NCBI RefSeq assembly: GCF_000377345.1
Contig: NZ_KB898052.1
Coordinates: 1 to 60,798 of the forward strand
Length of the DNA stretch: 60,798 nucleotides
Reading direction: 5' to 3'
From: Thioalkalivibrio sp. ALJ16
GTDB lineage: Bacteria > Pseudomonadota > Gammaproteobacteria > Ectothiorhodospirales > Ectothiorhodospiraceae
This document shows, in pieces, positions 27,222 through 35,144 of this stretch (the first letter of the stretch is position 1; each line of letters begins with the position of its first letter). Made by a program: the position numbers and the translations under genes. The notes below the pieces were generated by a model. It was given only the letters and a program-made list of their open reading frames with translations, made no database searches and was not told where the DNA came from.

Positions 27222-28405
27222 GCGGTGGTCTCCAGGAGCAGGCTGCAGTTGTTGCCGCCGAAACCGAAGGCATTGACCAGCACGCGGGTCACCGGGCGTT
27301 CTTCGGCCTCGGTGCGGGCGTCCAGCCCGAGTTCCGGGTCCGGTGTGCGCAGGCCGGCCGTCGGGGGCACGAACTGGCCGTCCAGGCTGGCCAGGGCCTG
27401 CGCGACCCCGACGGCCCCGGCGGCACCCAGGGTATGGCCGGTCAGGCCCTTGCTGCCGGCGACCCGGCAGTTCGGTCCCAGGCCGGCGTTCAGGGCGCGG
27501 GCCTCGGCACGGTCATTGGCCGGCGTGGCGGTCGCGTGCATCAGCACATAATCGACATCTTCAGCACGGCAGCCGGCCCGTGCCAGCGCCTGGTTCAGGG
27601 CGGCGGCGGCCCCGCGGCCCTCCGGGTGCGGCGCGGACATGTGATGGGCATCGCTGGATTCGCCGTGACCGATCAGGCGCGGGCCATGGCGGCTGCTGCC
27701 TGCCCGTTCCAGCAGAAAGTAGCCCGCGGCCTCGCCGATGGAGATCCCCGCACGGTCGCGGTCCAGCGGTGTGCAGGGCCGAGCGGCGACCAGCTGCAGG
27801 GCGTTGAAACCATACAGGGTCATGCTGCACAGGCTGTCGACGCCGCCCACCACGGCGGCATCGCAGAGCCCCGCCGCGATGAAGCGCTGGGCGTCGGCAA
27901 ATACCTTGGCGCTGGACGAACAGGCGGTGGACACGACCATGGCCGGGCCGTTCAGACCGAGGCGGGTGGCCACGAAATCCGCCAGCGAGAACATGTTCTG
28001 GGTGTGCTGGTAGTCGTAGTCCGGCGGCAGGGCACCGGTCTGCGGGTCGCGTTGGTGGTAGGCGGCCTCGGTGGCCGCGATACCGGAGGTGCTGGTCCCG
28101 AGCAGGACCGCCACGCGGTCGGGCCCGTGACGGGCGGCTGCCGCCGCCACGGCCTCGGCGAATCCATCCTGGCGCAGCCCCAGTTCGGCGAGCTGGTTGT
28201 TGCGACAGAGAAACGGTGCCAGTGCCCCTTCCAGGGTGATCGCCTCCACGCCGGGTACGCGACCGATATGGGTGTCCAGGTGGATCGCGGGCAGGTCGCA
28301 GGGCCGCAGCCCGCTCGCGGATCGCCGCAGCGCCTCGGCATTGGCGGCGCGGCCGGTGCCGGCGGCGCTGGTCAGGGTGTGGGCGGTGATAACCAGGGGA
28401 TCCAT
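27218..28405 (-). CDS. Beta-ketoacyl-ACP synthase (ApeO-type ketosynthase)
   Basis: This 395-residue thiolase-fold ketosynthase performs the malonyl-ACP condensation. The nucleophile is the Cys in VSTACSSSAKVF near residue 160. The two catalytic His are in MHATATPAND and SKGLTGHTLGAAG, and the C-terminal GFGGNN loop is standard for KAS II-like enzymes. The ATG at 28405 (MDPLVITAHT) gives the usual N-terminus. Its stop overlaps the chain-length factor start. It is the only intact ketosynthase in the operon; larger aryl polyene clusters have two or three. Confidence 0.95.
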   Translation of the reverse strand: MDPLVITAHTLTSAAGTGRAANAEALRRSASGLRPCDLPAIHLDTHIGRVPGVEAITLEGALAPFLCRNNQLAELGLRQDGFAEAVAAAAARHGPDRVAVLLGTSTSGIAATEAAYHQRDPQTGALPPDYDYQHTQNMFSLADFVATRLGLNGPAMVVSTACSSSAKVFADAQRFIAAGLCDAAVVGGVDSLCSMTLYGFNALQLVAARPCTPLDRDRAGISIGEAAGYFLLERAGSSRHGPRLIGHGESSDAHHMSAPHPEGRGAAAALNQALARAGCRAEDVDYVLMHATATPANDRAEARALNAGLGPNCRVAGSKGLTGHTLGAAGAVGVAQALASLDGQFVPPTAGLRTPDPELGLDARTEAEERPVTRVLVNAFGFGGNNCSLLLETTA

Positions 28406-28475
28406 GAAGCGGCTTTCTGCGGGTTGTGGCCGGAGGCAGCACCGGCTGGATGGGCCGAACGGACAGCCGGTCGGA

Positions 28476-30821
28476 TCAGTCGCGTGGCGGGCCCTCGGGG
28501 GCCAGCAGGGCCGCTGCGAGGAAGGAAAATACCACGCCCAGCACCACAGTGAGACCCATGGCCTGCAGCACCGGCAGGCTGGAGAGCGCCAGCAGCCCGA
28601 ATACGACCAGTGTGGACAGGGCGCAGACGCTGACCGAGCGCAGGTTGCGCAGGCGCGCGGTGGCATCCGCGAGCGGACGACTGAAAAACACCGCGTAGTC
28701 CAGGCACAGGCCGGTAATCAGCAGCAGCGCGATCAGGTGGAACAGCGACAGCGACACCCCCAGCAGGATCAGGGTTGCGACCGTCAGCACCAGGCCGGTG
28801 CCCACCGCGGCCAGGATGCGCAGGCTGCGTCCCGGGGCTCGTGTCACCAGCAGCAGGAGCAGAGCTACGGCCAGGATGCCCAGGGCCAGACGCTGCAGGG
28901 CCTCGTTGCGAAAGTCGATGACCAGGTCCGCGGAGGCGCGGAAAAAGTCGACGTACTGCACGCGATCCCCGTCCAGCGCAAGGGTGTCGGCCCAGCGCGC
29001 CAGGGCGTCCGGATCCTGCACCCCGCGCAGGCGCACCCAGGCGATCCAGCCGGGCCCGTCGGCGCGCGGCTGCAGCAGGGGCGCCAGGGCGTTGCGCAGC
29101 AGGCCCTCGGGCAGGGTTTCCGGGGCCAGCGGGGTCTGCTGACGGGCGCGCTCCACGTCGGCCACGAACGGTTCGAAGGCGCCCGCGCGAAAGCCCAGCC
29201 CCGCTGCGGCTGCATCGACCCGCTCGCGCAGGGTGGCGGCGGTCGGCAGCGCGTCCTGGCGGCTGCGCTGCAGGGCCTGGCTGGGCAGGATCTGCGCGGC
29301 GTGGTGGTAACCGTCGAGGATCCTGGCGGCCCGCAGGGCCTGCAGTTCCGGTGTCAGCGCCTCGCTGGCCTGCAGCGCCTGCTCCGGCGTGTCGCCGTGG
29401 ACCAGCAGGGCATGGCGCACGTCGGCGAGTCCGAGCGCACTGCGCAGCTCCTGGTCAAGCGCGGCCTGATCCTCCGGCACCGGGTGCAGCGCGGACAGGC
29501 GATCCTCCCAGGGGAAGGGGTCTGCGGTCGCGATCACGCCGAGGGCGCCCAGCGCCAGCGCGGCAAGGCCCCAGCGGGCGGTCGGCGCTGGCGCCGCGAG
29601 GGCGGCGGGCAGGGGCAGGCGCAGCGGGGGCAGGCCCTCGCGGCGCAGGCGTGCCGGCAGCAGCGGAGGCAGAACCCAGCGTGTGACCAGGGCCGCCACC
29701 GCGACCCCGGTGAGCACGAACAGGCCCAGCTGGGCCATGCCGGAAAAACCGGTCATGGCCATCAGCGCGTAGACCAGTATCGTGCTGCCCGCTCCGAGTG
29801 CGATCGCGGGCCACAGCTCGCGGGCCACCTGATGGATATCGGCGCTGCGCGGACGCTGGGCATGGCTGAACAGGTGCAGGGGATAGTCCAGCGCGATCCC
29901 GAGCACGGTGATGCCGAAGGCCAGCGCGATCCCGTGCAGATGACCGAACACCAGGGTCACGACCGCCGCGGCCACCAGGATGCCGCTGGCCAGCGGTACC
30001 GCGGCCAGCCACACCGGGTGCGGATGGCGAAACACCAGGGCCAGCAGCAGGGCCAGGGCCAGGCTGGCCGCGCTGGTGATCCAGACCACCTCGGTGCGGA
30101 TGGTGGCGCGGGATTCGACGGCGATCTGCGCCGGCCCCGCGATGCGCAGTTGCAGGTCGGGCGCGGCCATACGTGTGAACGCCGCGCGTGTGCGCGCGAT
30201 CAGTTCGGCCTGGGCATCCAGATCCATGCCCTCGGCGTGGCTGTGCAGGACCAGCAGCGCCCGGCCGGCGTCGCGATCGACCCAGACGCCGCCGGGGCCG
30301 GTCGCGGCGCGCCCGCCACCGCTGCCGAGCTGTTCCAGCACAACCGCTGTCTGGCCGGTGGGGTCGCGCGGGATCAGCTCGCGCGGCAGTGCCGGAACGC
30401 TACTGGAGAGATCGTCGCGCCGGGCCTCCAGCTCCTTGCCCAGGCGTTCCGGCTCGAAGTGCCCGGCGTCGATCTCGGGGCTCAGCAGGTAGCGGTATTC
30501 GATCAGGAGTTCCAGGCTTGGCGCGTCCGGGTCCGGACGGCCGTTGTGGATGCCCGCGACGCCGGGTGCGGCCTCCAGTGCGGCCACCAGGGCATCGCTG
30601 GCATCGGCGCGGGCTCTGGCATCACCCCCCTCGATGGCCAGCAGCAGGGTACGCCCGGCCGGGCCGGCACCCGCATCCAGCGGGATGCCGCTGGCGCTGA
30701 CGGGGTCCGGGGCAAAGCCCTGGAGGTCGGTGACCACTTCGCCGCGCAGGCCGAGGGTCAGGGCCGCCAGCAGCAGCGCGACCAGCCACAGCGCCAGAGC
30801 GGCCCGGGAGCGCGGCGGCAT
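28476..30821 (-). CDS. MMPL/RND-family exporter of the aryl polyene operon
   Basis: The 781-residue membrane protein has two homologous halves, each with one transmembrane helix, a large periplasmic loop and five further helices. Each half carries the conserved transmembrane acidic pair: GIALDYPLHLF near residue 330 and GLCLDYAVFF near residue 735. These Asp-Tyr sites are thought to couple proton flow to transport. MMPL-type exporters in aryl polyene and xanthomonadin clusters are believed to move the lipid-linked pigment out of the inner membrane. The start lies four bases from the LolA-like stop, and 70 bases follow before the ketosynthase gene. Confidence 0.92.
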   Translation of the reverse strand: MPPRSRAALALWLVALLLAALTLGLRGEVVTDLQGFAPDPVSASGIPLDAGAGPAGRTLLLAIEGGDARARADASDALVAALEAAPGVAGIHNGRPDPDAPSLELLIEYRYLLSPEIDAGHFEPERLGKELEARRDDLSSSVPALPRELIPRDPTGQTAVVLEQLGSGGGRAATGPGGVWVDRDAGRALLVLHSHAEGMDLDAQAELIARTRAAFTRMAAPDLQLRIAGPAQIAVESRATIRTEVVWITSAASLALALLLALVFRHPHPVWLAAVPLASGILVAAAVVTLVFGHLHGIALAFGITVLGIALDYPLHLFSHAQRPRSADIHQVARELWPAIALGAGSTILVYALMAMTGFSGMAQLGLFVLTGVAVAALVTRWVLPPLLPARLRREGLPPLRLPLPAALAAPAPTARWGLAALALGALGVIATADPFPWEDRLSALHPVPEDQAALDQELRSALGLADVRHALLVHGDTPEQALQASEALTPELQALRAARILDGYHHAAQILPSQALQRSRQDALPTAATLRERVDAAAAGLGFRAGAFEPFVADVERARQQTPLAPETLPEGLLRNALAPLLQPRADGPGWIAWVRLRGVQDPDALARWADTLALDGDRVQYVDFFRASADLVIDFRNEALQRLALGILAVALLLLLVTRAPGRSLRILAAVGTGLVLTVATLILLGVSLSLFHLIALLLITGLCLDYAVFFSRPLADATARLRNLRSVSVCALSTLVVFGLLALSSLPVLQAMGLTVVLGVVFSFLAAALLAPEGPPRD

Positions 30822-30824
30822 GCT

Positions 30825-31475
30825 TCAGTCCGCGGCCTGCGGTGGCTCGAACCGCATCCGGCTGTGGTGGCCGCCGGCCTCGATGGTGATCAGTTCGCGG
30901 AGTTCGCCGTCGGCCCCGCTCAGGGTCAGCTCGGGGACCATGCGCCGCAGCGCGCGGTCGCGCGGCGTCAGTTCCAGGGTCCAGTCGGCGGCATCTCCCG
31001 TGCGTTCGATCTCGAAATCCGTCTCCAGCGTCTCGCGGTCACCGTTCAGCAGGGACCGAAACAGGCCGGTCAGGGTGGCCAGAGCCGGCTGTTCGTCGAG
31101 ATCGATCTCGCGGCTGGAGCCGCGACGCTCGAGGGTGAGGGTGTTGCCCTCGATACGCACGGTCTCGCCGCGCGGACCCTCCACCGCTCGGGTCAGTCGG
31201 TCGGGGGGCTCGAAGGCCAGTGTGCCCGTGCGGGTCTCGGCGAACTCCAGCATTGGGTCGTCGCGGCGTTCCTCGAACACCAGGGTCGCGGGTTCGTCCC
31301 GGGCGAGCGTATCCAGGATCGTCCCGAGACGGTCATCCGCTGGGGCGGCAATGGGCAGGCACATGCCTGTGGCGAGGGCCAGGGCGGCCGCGACACGACG
31401 AAGGTCAGGCCTCGCCTTCACTGCACGCCGCGCCGGGTCGCGGGAAAGCCGGGGTATCCATGCGAGCCTGTTCAT
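30825..31475 (-). CDS. LolA-like periplasmic carrier protein of the aryl polyene operon
   Basis: The 216-residue protein has a signal peptide (AAALALATGMCLPIAAPADD) and a mature part resembling LolA-type half-barrels: TLVFEERRDDPML, GTLAFEPPDRLTR, then FRSLLNGDRE and a C-terminal PELTLSGADGELREL. Clusters of this type usually contain such a protein, thought to carry the acylated pigment across the periplasm to the outer membrane. It overlaps the acyltransferase gene by four bases and precedes the exporter gene by three bases. The extended basic N-terminus before the signal core suggests the true start could be internal. Confidence 0.82.
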   Translation of the reverse strand: MNRLAWIPRLSRDPARRAVKARPDLRRVAAALALATGMCLPIAAPADDRLGTILDTLARDEPATLVFEERRDDPMLEFAETRTGTLAFEPPDRLTRAVEGPRGETVRIEGNTLTLERRGSSREIDLDEQPALATLTGLFRSLLNGDRETLETDFEIERTGDAADWTLELTPRDRALRRMVPELTLSGADGELRELITIEAGGHHSRMRFEPPQAAD

Positions 31476-32389
31476 TGATCGGTTTCCCCCCGGCGGGCGC
31501 CTTCATCCCAGAAATCATAGAAATTGAACCAGTTGTAGGGGGCCTCGCGCACCCGGGACTCCAGGCGGTCGGCGTAGCGCTGTACCCATTGTGCGAGGGC
31601 CTCGTCGCGCTGGCCGCGCGGGGCCTCGATGGTCTCGGCGAAGGGTTCGAAGACGATATCGTAGCGGTTGCCGCCACGGTAGAGCCCGAAGCAGAGGATC
31701 ACCGGGACCTTGAGCACGGCGGCGAGCAGCAGGGGGCCCTGCGGGAACAGGGCGGTGTCGCCGAGGAAGCGGCAGGCGACCATCTTGTCGCTCTCCGCGA
31801 CGCGGTCGCCCAGGGTGGCCACCAGTTCGCCCCGGTCCAGACATTCGCGGGCCTGGATCAGGGTCTCGGTGCGTCCCAGCGGGATGACCGCGGCGGCGAC
31901 GTCCGGATTGAGGCTCTCCAGCAGGCGCGTGATGCCCTCGTTGTGGTTCGGGTACATCAGCACCCGGACCGGAAAGTCATGCTTGCCGACGGCCAGTGCC
32001 CGCAGGGCCTCGAAGCTGCCCAGGTGGGCGCCGAGCAGGATGGCGCCGCGGCCACTCTCGACATGGCGCAGGAAGACCTCGCGGTGATGCACCCGCACGT
32101 CCAGGCGGTCGTCGCGGCCGGCCAGAAAGAAGACTCGATCCAGGGTGACCGCGGCGAAACAGTGCAGATGCCGGGCGAGGTCGCCGAGCCCGGGTTCGCG
32201 GCCGAGGACGCGGCGCAGGTAGCGGCGGCTGTGGTGGCGCGAGCGGGGAGCGAACAGCAGGAAATAGGCGGTGATCGGGTACAGCAGCGCGCGGCTGGCC
32301 CGGCGCCCGAGGTTCAACGCCACCCACAGGATGATGCGCAGGGCCAGCGGGGATCCCCGCTCCTGTTGCTGGAACCAGGCCCGACTCAT
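31472..32389 (-). CDS. LpxL/HtrB-like lysophospholipid acyltransferase
   Basis: The 305-residue protein belongs to the LPLAT family. LLGAHLGSFEALRA contains the HX4E catalytic motif near residue 120. An N-terminal hydrophobic segment (residues 20-50, LALRIILWVALNL, ALLYPITAYFLLFA) anchors it to the inner membrane. The end of the protein, RVREAPYNWFNFYDFW, is typical of the LpxL-like members in aryl polyene clusters. It may join the polyene acyl chain or a fatty acid to the glycerol-based lipid anchor. Four-base overlaps link it to the LolA-like gene and to the dehydratase gene. Confidence 0.9.
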   Translation of the reverse strand: MSRAWFQQQERGSPLALRIILWVALNLGRRASRALLYPITAYFLLFAPRSRHHSRRYLRRVLGREPGLGDLARHLHCFAAVTLDRVFFLAGRDDRLDVRVHHREVFLRHVESGRGAILLGAHLGSFEALRALAVGKHDFPVRVLMYPNHNEGITRLLESLNPDVAAAVIPLGRTETLIQARECLDRGELVATLGDRVAESDKMVACRFLGDTALFPQGPLLLAAVLKVPVILCFGLYRGGNRYDIVFEPFAETIEAPRGQRDEALAQWVQRYADRLESRVREAPYNWFNFYDFWDEGARRGETDQ

Positions 32390-32712
32390 GCCGCGGGTGT
32401 GGCGGTGACGAGCTGGCCCGCGCAGAGGGTGATCTCGGGCGCGGCATCCACGGTGATGACCCGAAAGGCCCGGCGGCCGCCGCGCCCGGGCGGGTCGATC
32501 TCGACGCGGAAATCGGTCTCCGGTGCCAGCGGCGCGAGGAACTTGACCTGCGGCAGCGCGTTGATCGAGCCCAGGCCGTGTGCCTGTGCGACGGCCGCGA
32601 CCTGGTCCAGTACAACCACGCCCGGGACCACCGGGTGGCCGGGGAAGTGACCGGGCAGCGCCGGGTGGTCGGCGCCGATGCGGCGGGTGCCGGACTGGAC
32701 CGGGGTGACCAT
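32386..32712 (-). CDS. FabZ/FabA-like hot-dog dehydratase (ApeI-type)
   Basis: The 108-residue protein has the hallmark HPALPGHFPGHPVVPGVVVLDQV of hot-dog dehydratases: a His before Phe-Pro and the PGV loop. It is shorter than FabZ (about 150) but has the size typical of ApeI proteins. It probably works with the ApeP-like dehydratase, giving two dehydratases in one operon. The ATG at 32712 begins MVTPVQSG; the frame stays open further upstream but that part shadows the ligase gene. The stop overlaps the acyltransferase start by four bases. Confidence 0.88.
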   Translation of the reverse strand: MVTPVQSGTRRIGADHPALPGHFPGHPVVPGVVVLDQVAAVAQAHGLGSINALPQVKFLAPLAPETDFRVEIDPPGRGGRRAFRVITVDAAPEITLCAGQLVTATPAA

Positions 32713-32725
32713 CAGGGGGCTGCGC

Positions 32726-34084
32726 TCAGGCGCATTCGCCGTGCCTGGCGAGCAGATCCAGCAGGACCTGGCGCGGCAGTTTGCCGGTGGCGGAGCGTGG
32801 CAGGTGATCGACACGGACCAGGGGGCGCGGCAGGAACAGCGGGTCCATGCACTGGGCCAGCTCGGCCTGGATCTCGGCCGAGCTGCGCCGGGGAGCGACC
32901 ACCAGGGCCGCCAGGCGCGCGATGCCTGCGCCATCCGCAGCCTGCGCGGGCGGAATGAACACGCCGTCCAGCACGCCGGGGATGGCGTTCAGGCGTCGAT
33001 TCAGGTCGGCGAGGGATGCGCGCTTGCCGGCGATATTCAGCTGATCGGCCAGGCGGCCCTCCATGCGGAAGTGGTGCGGGTCGCGGGCCTCGATATGGTC
33101 CGGAAGCGGGACGGGCTCGGGATGCTGGGGACCCTGCGCCCGAACCCGGCCCGCATCGGTGCCGAACACCTGCACACCGGGGTAGGCGGTCCAGTCGGTC
33201 TCCGCCGTCGTGCGCCGGGTGGCGATGGCCCCGGCCTCGGTGCAGCCGTAGATCTCGTCCAGGCGGCATCCAAACACCCGCTCGGCCTGTGCGGCGGTCT
33301 CCGGGGGCAGCGGCGCGGTGGCACAGAGGATGCGCTGCGGCCGCGGCCAGTCCAGGCCCGCGCGCAGGCAGGCACCCAGATGGAAGGGGGTGGTGACCAG
33401 CACGGCCGGGGCATGCGCAGACAGCGCCGCACGAACGTCCGCCGGATAGAACGGACGCTCCGCTAGGACGCTGGCATGCCCCAGCAGCGCGTACAGCAGG
33501 GTCGATTCCAGCCCGTACATGTGCTGTGGCGGGACGGTCCCGACCAGTACCGGGCCCGGGCCTTGCTGCAGCTCGAAACACGCCACGGCCTGGCGGGTGA
33601 CGGCGTCGAGCGCGCCCCAGGAGCGGGCATGGGCCGTGGGCGCACCCGTGCTGCCGGAGGAGAAGGCCAGGACCGCGGTCTGGTCCGCCGGGATCTCGGG
33701 GATCGGACTCGCGGCCACGCCGGCCTCGCCGCTGGCGGAGACCCGCAGGATCGGCACATCGATCTCGGCGTCCGGCCCGTCCACCAGGGCGTGGGCATCC
33801 GGATGCTGGCTGGCGATCTCGGCCAGGGTGGTGCGCCCGCGGTTCGGCGGGAGCAGGCTGGTCTGGCCGCGCAGCAGCAGGGCCGCAAAGGCAACCGCAA
33901 AGTGGTAGCGGTCCTGACACAGGTTGAACGCGGCGCGCGCCGCAGGCAGGCGTGCGGCCAGGGCCTGAACGTCGGCAAGGAAGGCGGCACGCGTAATGGG
34001 TCGCTCCCCGATGTACGCCAGCGGCGTCGGGGCGCTGGTCATCAGGGGGCGGGTGGCCTTTTCCGCGGAGGATGCGGCCGTCAC
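32726..34084 (-). CDS. AMP-dependent acyl/aryl-CoA (or -ACP) ligase, ApeH-type
   Basis: The 452-residue adenylate-forming enzyme probably activates the aryl starter, such as 4-hydroxybenzoate or a cinnamate, and loads it onto the carrier protein. The P-loop-like AFSSGSTGAPTAHARSW near residue 145 lacks the usual Lys after Gly-x-Pro. IYGCTEAGAIATR is the ATP/aryl-binding motif, and SATGKLPR near the C-terminus has the catalytic Lys. DQLNIAGKRASL is the hinge. It overlaps the membrane protein gene by four bases and precedes the small dehydratase by 13 bases. No ammonia-lyase or chorismate lyase is in the window. Confidence 0.9.
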   Translation of the reverse strand: MTAASSAEKATRPLMTSAPTPLAYIGERPITRAAFLADVQALAARLPAARAAFNLCQDRYHFAVAFAALLLRGQTSLLPPNRGRTTLAEIASQHPDAHALVDGPDAEIDVPILRVSASGEAGVAASPIPEIPADQTAVLAFSSGSTGAPTAHARSWGALDAVTRQAVACFELQQGPGPVLVGTVPPQHMYGLESTLLYALLGHASVLAERPFYPADVRAALSAHAPAVLVTTPFHLGACLRAGLDWPRPQRILCATAPLPPETAAQAERVFGCRLDEIYGCTEAGAIATRRTTAETDWTAYPGVQVFGTDAGRVRAQGPQHPEPVPLPDHIEARDPHHFRMEGRLADQLNIAGKRASLADLNRRLNAIPGVLDGVFIPPAQAADGAGIARLAALVVAPRRSSAEIQAELAQCMDPLFLPRPLVRVDHLPRSATGKLPRQVLLDLLARHGECA

Positions 34085-34695
34085 GGGTGCCTCAGGATGC
34101 GCTGGTGATCCGCCCGCGCCAGCTCGATCAGGTAGGCGAAGAAGCCGTTACGGGGTTCGTTGCGCAGCAGCCAGCGGCGCAGCGGATACTCGAGCAGGAA
34201 CAGGGCGGCCAGCAGCAGGTAGTTGACGCCGTTGGCAAACAGGGCCCAGGCGCCGGCCGGGGCGAACAGCGCCAGGGCGACGGAGGCGAGCGCCATGGTG
34301 GCGCACAGCAGGGCCCAGGCGAGGGTCAGGCGACGCGTGTAGCGATGGACCGGCGCGGTGTCGGAGGCGCCCATGGCCAGGGCGTAGCGGGTGATCAGCG
34401 GGGTCGAACCGGGCCGCAGCGAGCGCGCGAACAGGTAGCTCAGCAGGCCCATGACCAGTACCGGCACGGTGTACAGCAGCCAGCTGCCGGCATCGAACGC
34501 CAGGAGCAGGGCAATGCCGGCGCCGAGGCCGGTCGCCAGCAGCACGCGGCCGGTGGCCGCCAGGACCCCCCAGCTGGCCACCAGGATCAGGGCGGCCAGC
34601 ATGCTCAGCGGCAGCAGGGGCCAGCCGTGGGTGACGCCGAGTACCACCGCAACCGGATAGCCCAGGGCCACGCTGGCGGCGAGGGGTGTGTTCAC
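34081..34695 (-). CDS. COG4648-like integral membrane protein of the aryl polyene operon
   Basis: The 204-residue protein has about six hydrophobic helices, beginning ASVALGYPVAVVLGVTHG and ending around NYLLLAALFLLEYPLRR. Near the C-terminus is an RNEPRNGFFAYL segment. Proteins of this kind (COG4648) occur in nearly all aryl polyene clusters, often beside the acyl carrier protein and ligase, and their biochemical role is not established. Both ends overlap neighbours by four bases (ATGA), so expression is locked to the carrier protein and ligase. Confidence 0.85.
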   Translation of the reverse strand: MNTPLAASVALGYPVAVVLGVTHGWPLLPLSMLAALILVASWGVLAATGRVLLATGLGAGIALLLAFDAGSWLLYTVPVLVMGLLSYLFARSLRPGSTPLITRYALAMGASDTAPVHRYTRRLTLAWALLCATMALASVALALFAPAGAWALFANGVNYLLLAALFLLEYPLRRWLLRNEPRNGFFAYLIELARADHQRILRHP

Positions 34696-34964
34696 GACGC
34701 GGCTCGGTTGGCCTCGATATGGGCGCTCAGCGCGCGCAGGGAGGCAAAGATCTGGCGATTGTTCTCGTCGTCCGAGCGGATCTGGACGCCATAGGCACGC
34801 GAGATCGCCAGGGCCAGCTCCAGGGCATCAATGGAGTCCAGGCCCAGGCCCTCACGGAACAGGGCGTCCTCGGGTTCGATGTCCTCGGGCGCGATGTCCT
34901 CCAGATTGAGGCTGTCGACGATCAGTCGGGCGACTTCCTGTTCGAACGCTGTTTGCGATGCCAC
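34692..34964 (-). CDS. Acyl carrier protein of the aryl polyene operon
   Basis: The 90-residue protein carries GLGLDSIDALELALAI, where the Ser of DSI is the 4'-phosphopantetheine site. It starts at a GTG (VASQTAFEQEVARLIV), not an ATG. A run of nine G lies six to fourteen bases before it and serves as the Shine-Dalgarno region. As first gene of the operon it carries the growing chain between the ligase, ketosynthase and reductive enzymes. Aryl polyene clusters usually have two carrier proteins; only one is present here. The stop overlaps the membrane protein gene by four bases. Confidence 0.93.
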   Translation of the reverse strand: MASQTAFEQEVARLIVDSLNLEDIAPEDIEPEDALFREGLGLDSIDALELALAISRAYGVQIRSDDENNRQIFASLRALSAHIEANRAAS

Positions 34965-34969
34965 GTGTT

Positions 34970-34978
34970 CCCCCCCCC
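34970..34978 (-). promoter_or_regulatory. Nine-G tract forming the ribosome-binding site of the carrier protein gene
   Basis: The plus strand has nine consecutive C at 34970-34978, which are nine G on the coding strand. They end five bases before the GTG at 34964. No other Shine-Dalgarno sequence is available. Homopolymer slippage here would change the spacing or strength of the site and so the translation of the first gene in a translationally coupled operon. Confidence 0.6.
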
Positions 34979-35144
34979 GGGATGATGGTGTGGTGCGGTT
35001 ACGTGATCGCCGTCGAACTTCCGGTTCACGCGGCGGTAACCCTGCTGGGGGCCGATGATACTCACACGCGGGGGGCCGTGGTACCCTCGCGACCAGTTCG
35101 GGTCGCCGTTCTGGCGGGCTGGATGGGAATTCTGGAGGCGGAGT
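34979..35144. promoter_or_regulatory. Divergent control region between the polyketide operon and the flavoprotein gene
   Basis: This 166-base region must contain promoters for both directions. A GAAC-N5-GTTC palindrome is centred at 35021 within a larger GTGA...TCAC arrangement and could be an operator. The minus strand near 35058 reads TATCAT, a weak -10 candidate. No regulator gene lies beside it. Confidence 0.35.

Noticed and set aside
28197-31478. A 1093-codon plus-strand ORF opposite the exporter and acyltransferase genes
   Set aside because: It is antisense to genes with clear domains, its Gln/Gly/Ala-rich composition is typical of GC-rich shadow frames, and no domain is recognisable.
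35015-35027. GAAC-N5-GTTC as a firm operator in the divergent pigment control region
   Set aside because: Four-base arms are expected by chance at this length, and no neighbouring regulator gene supports it. Mentioned only as part of the region.
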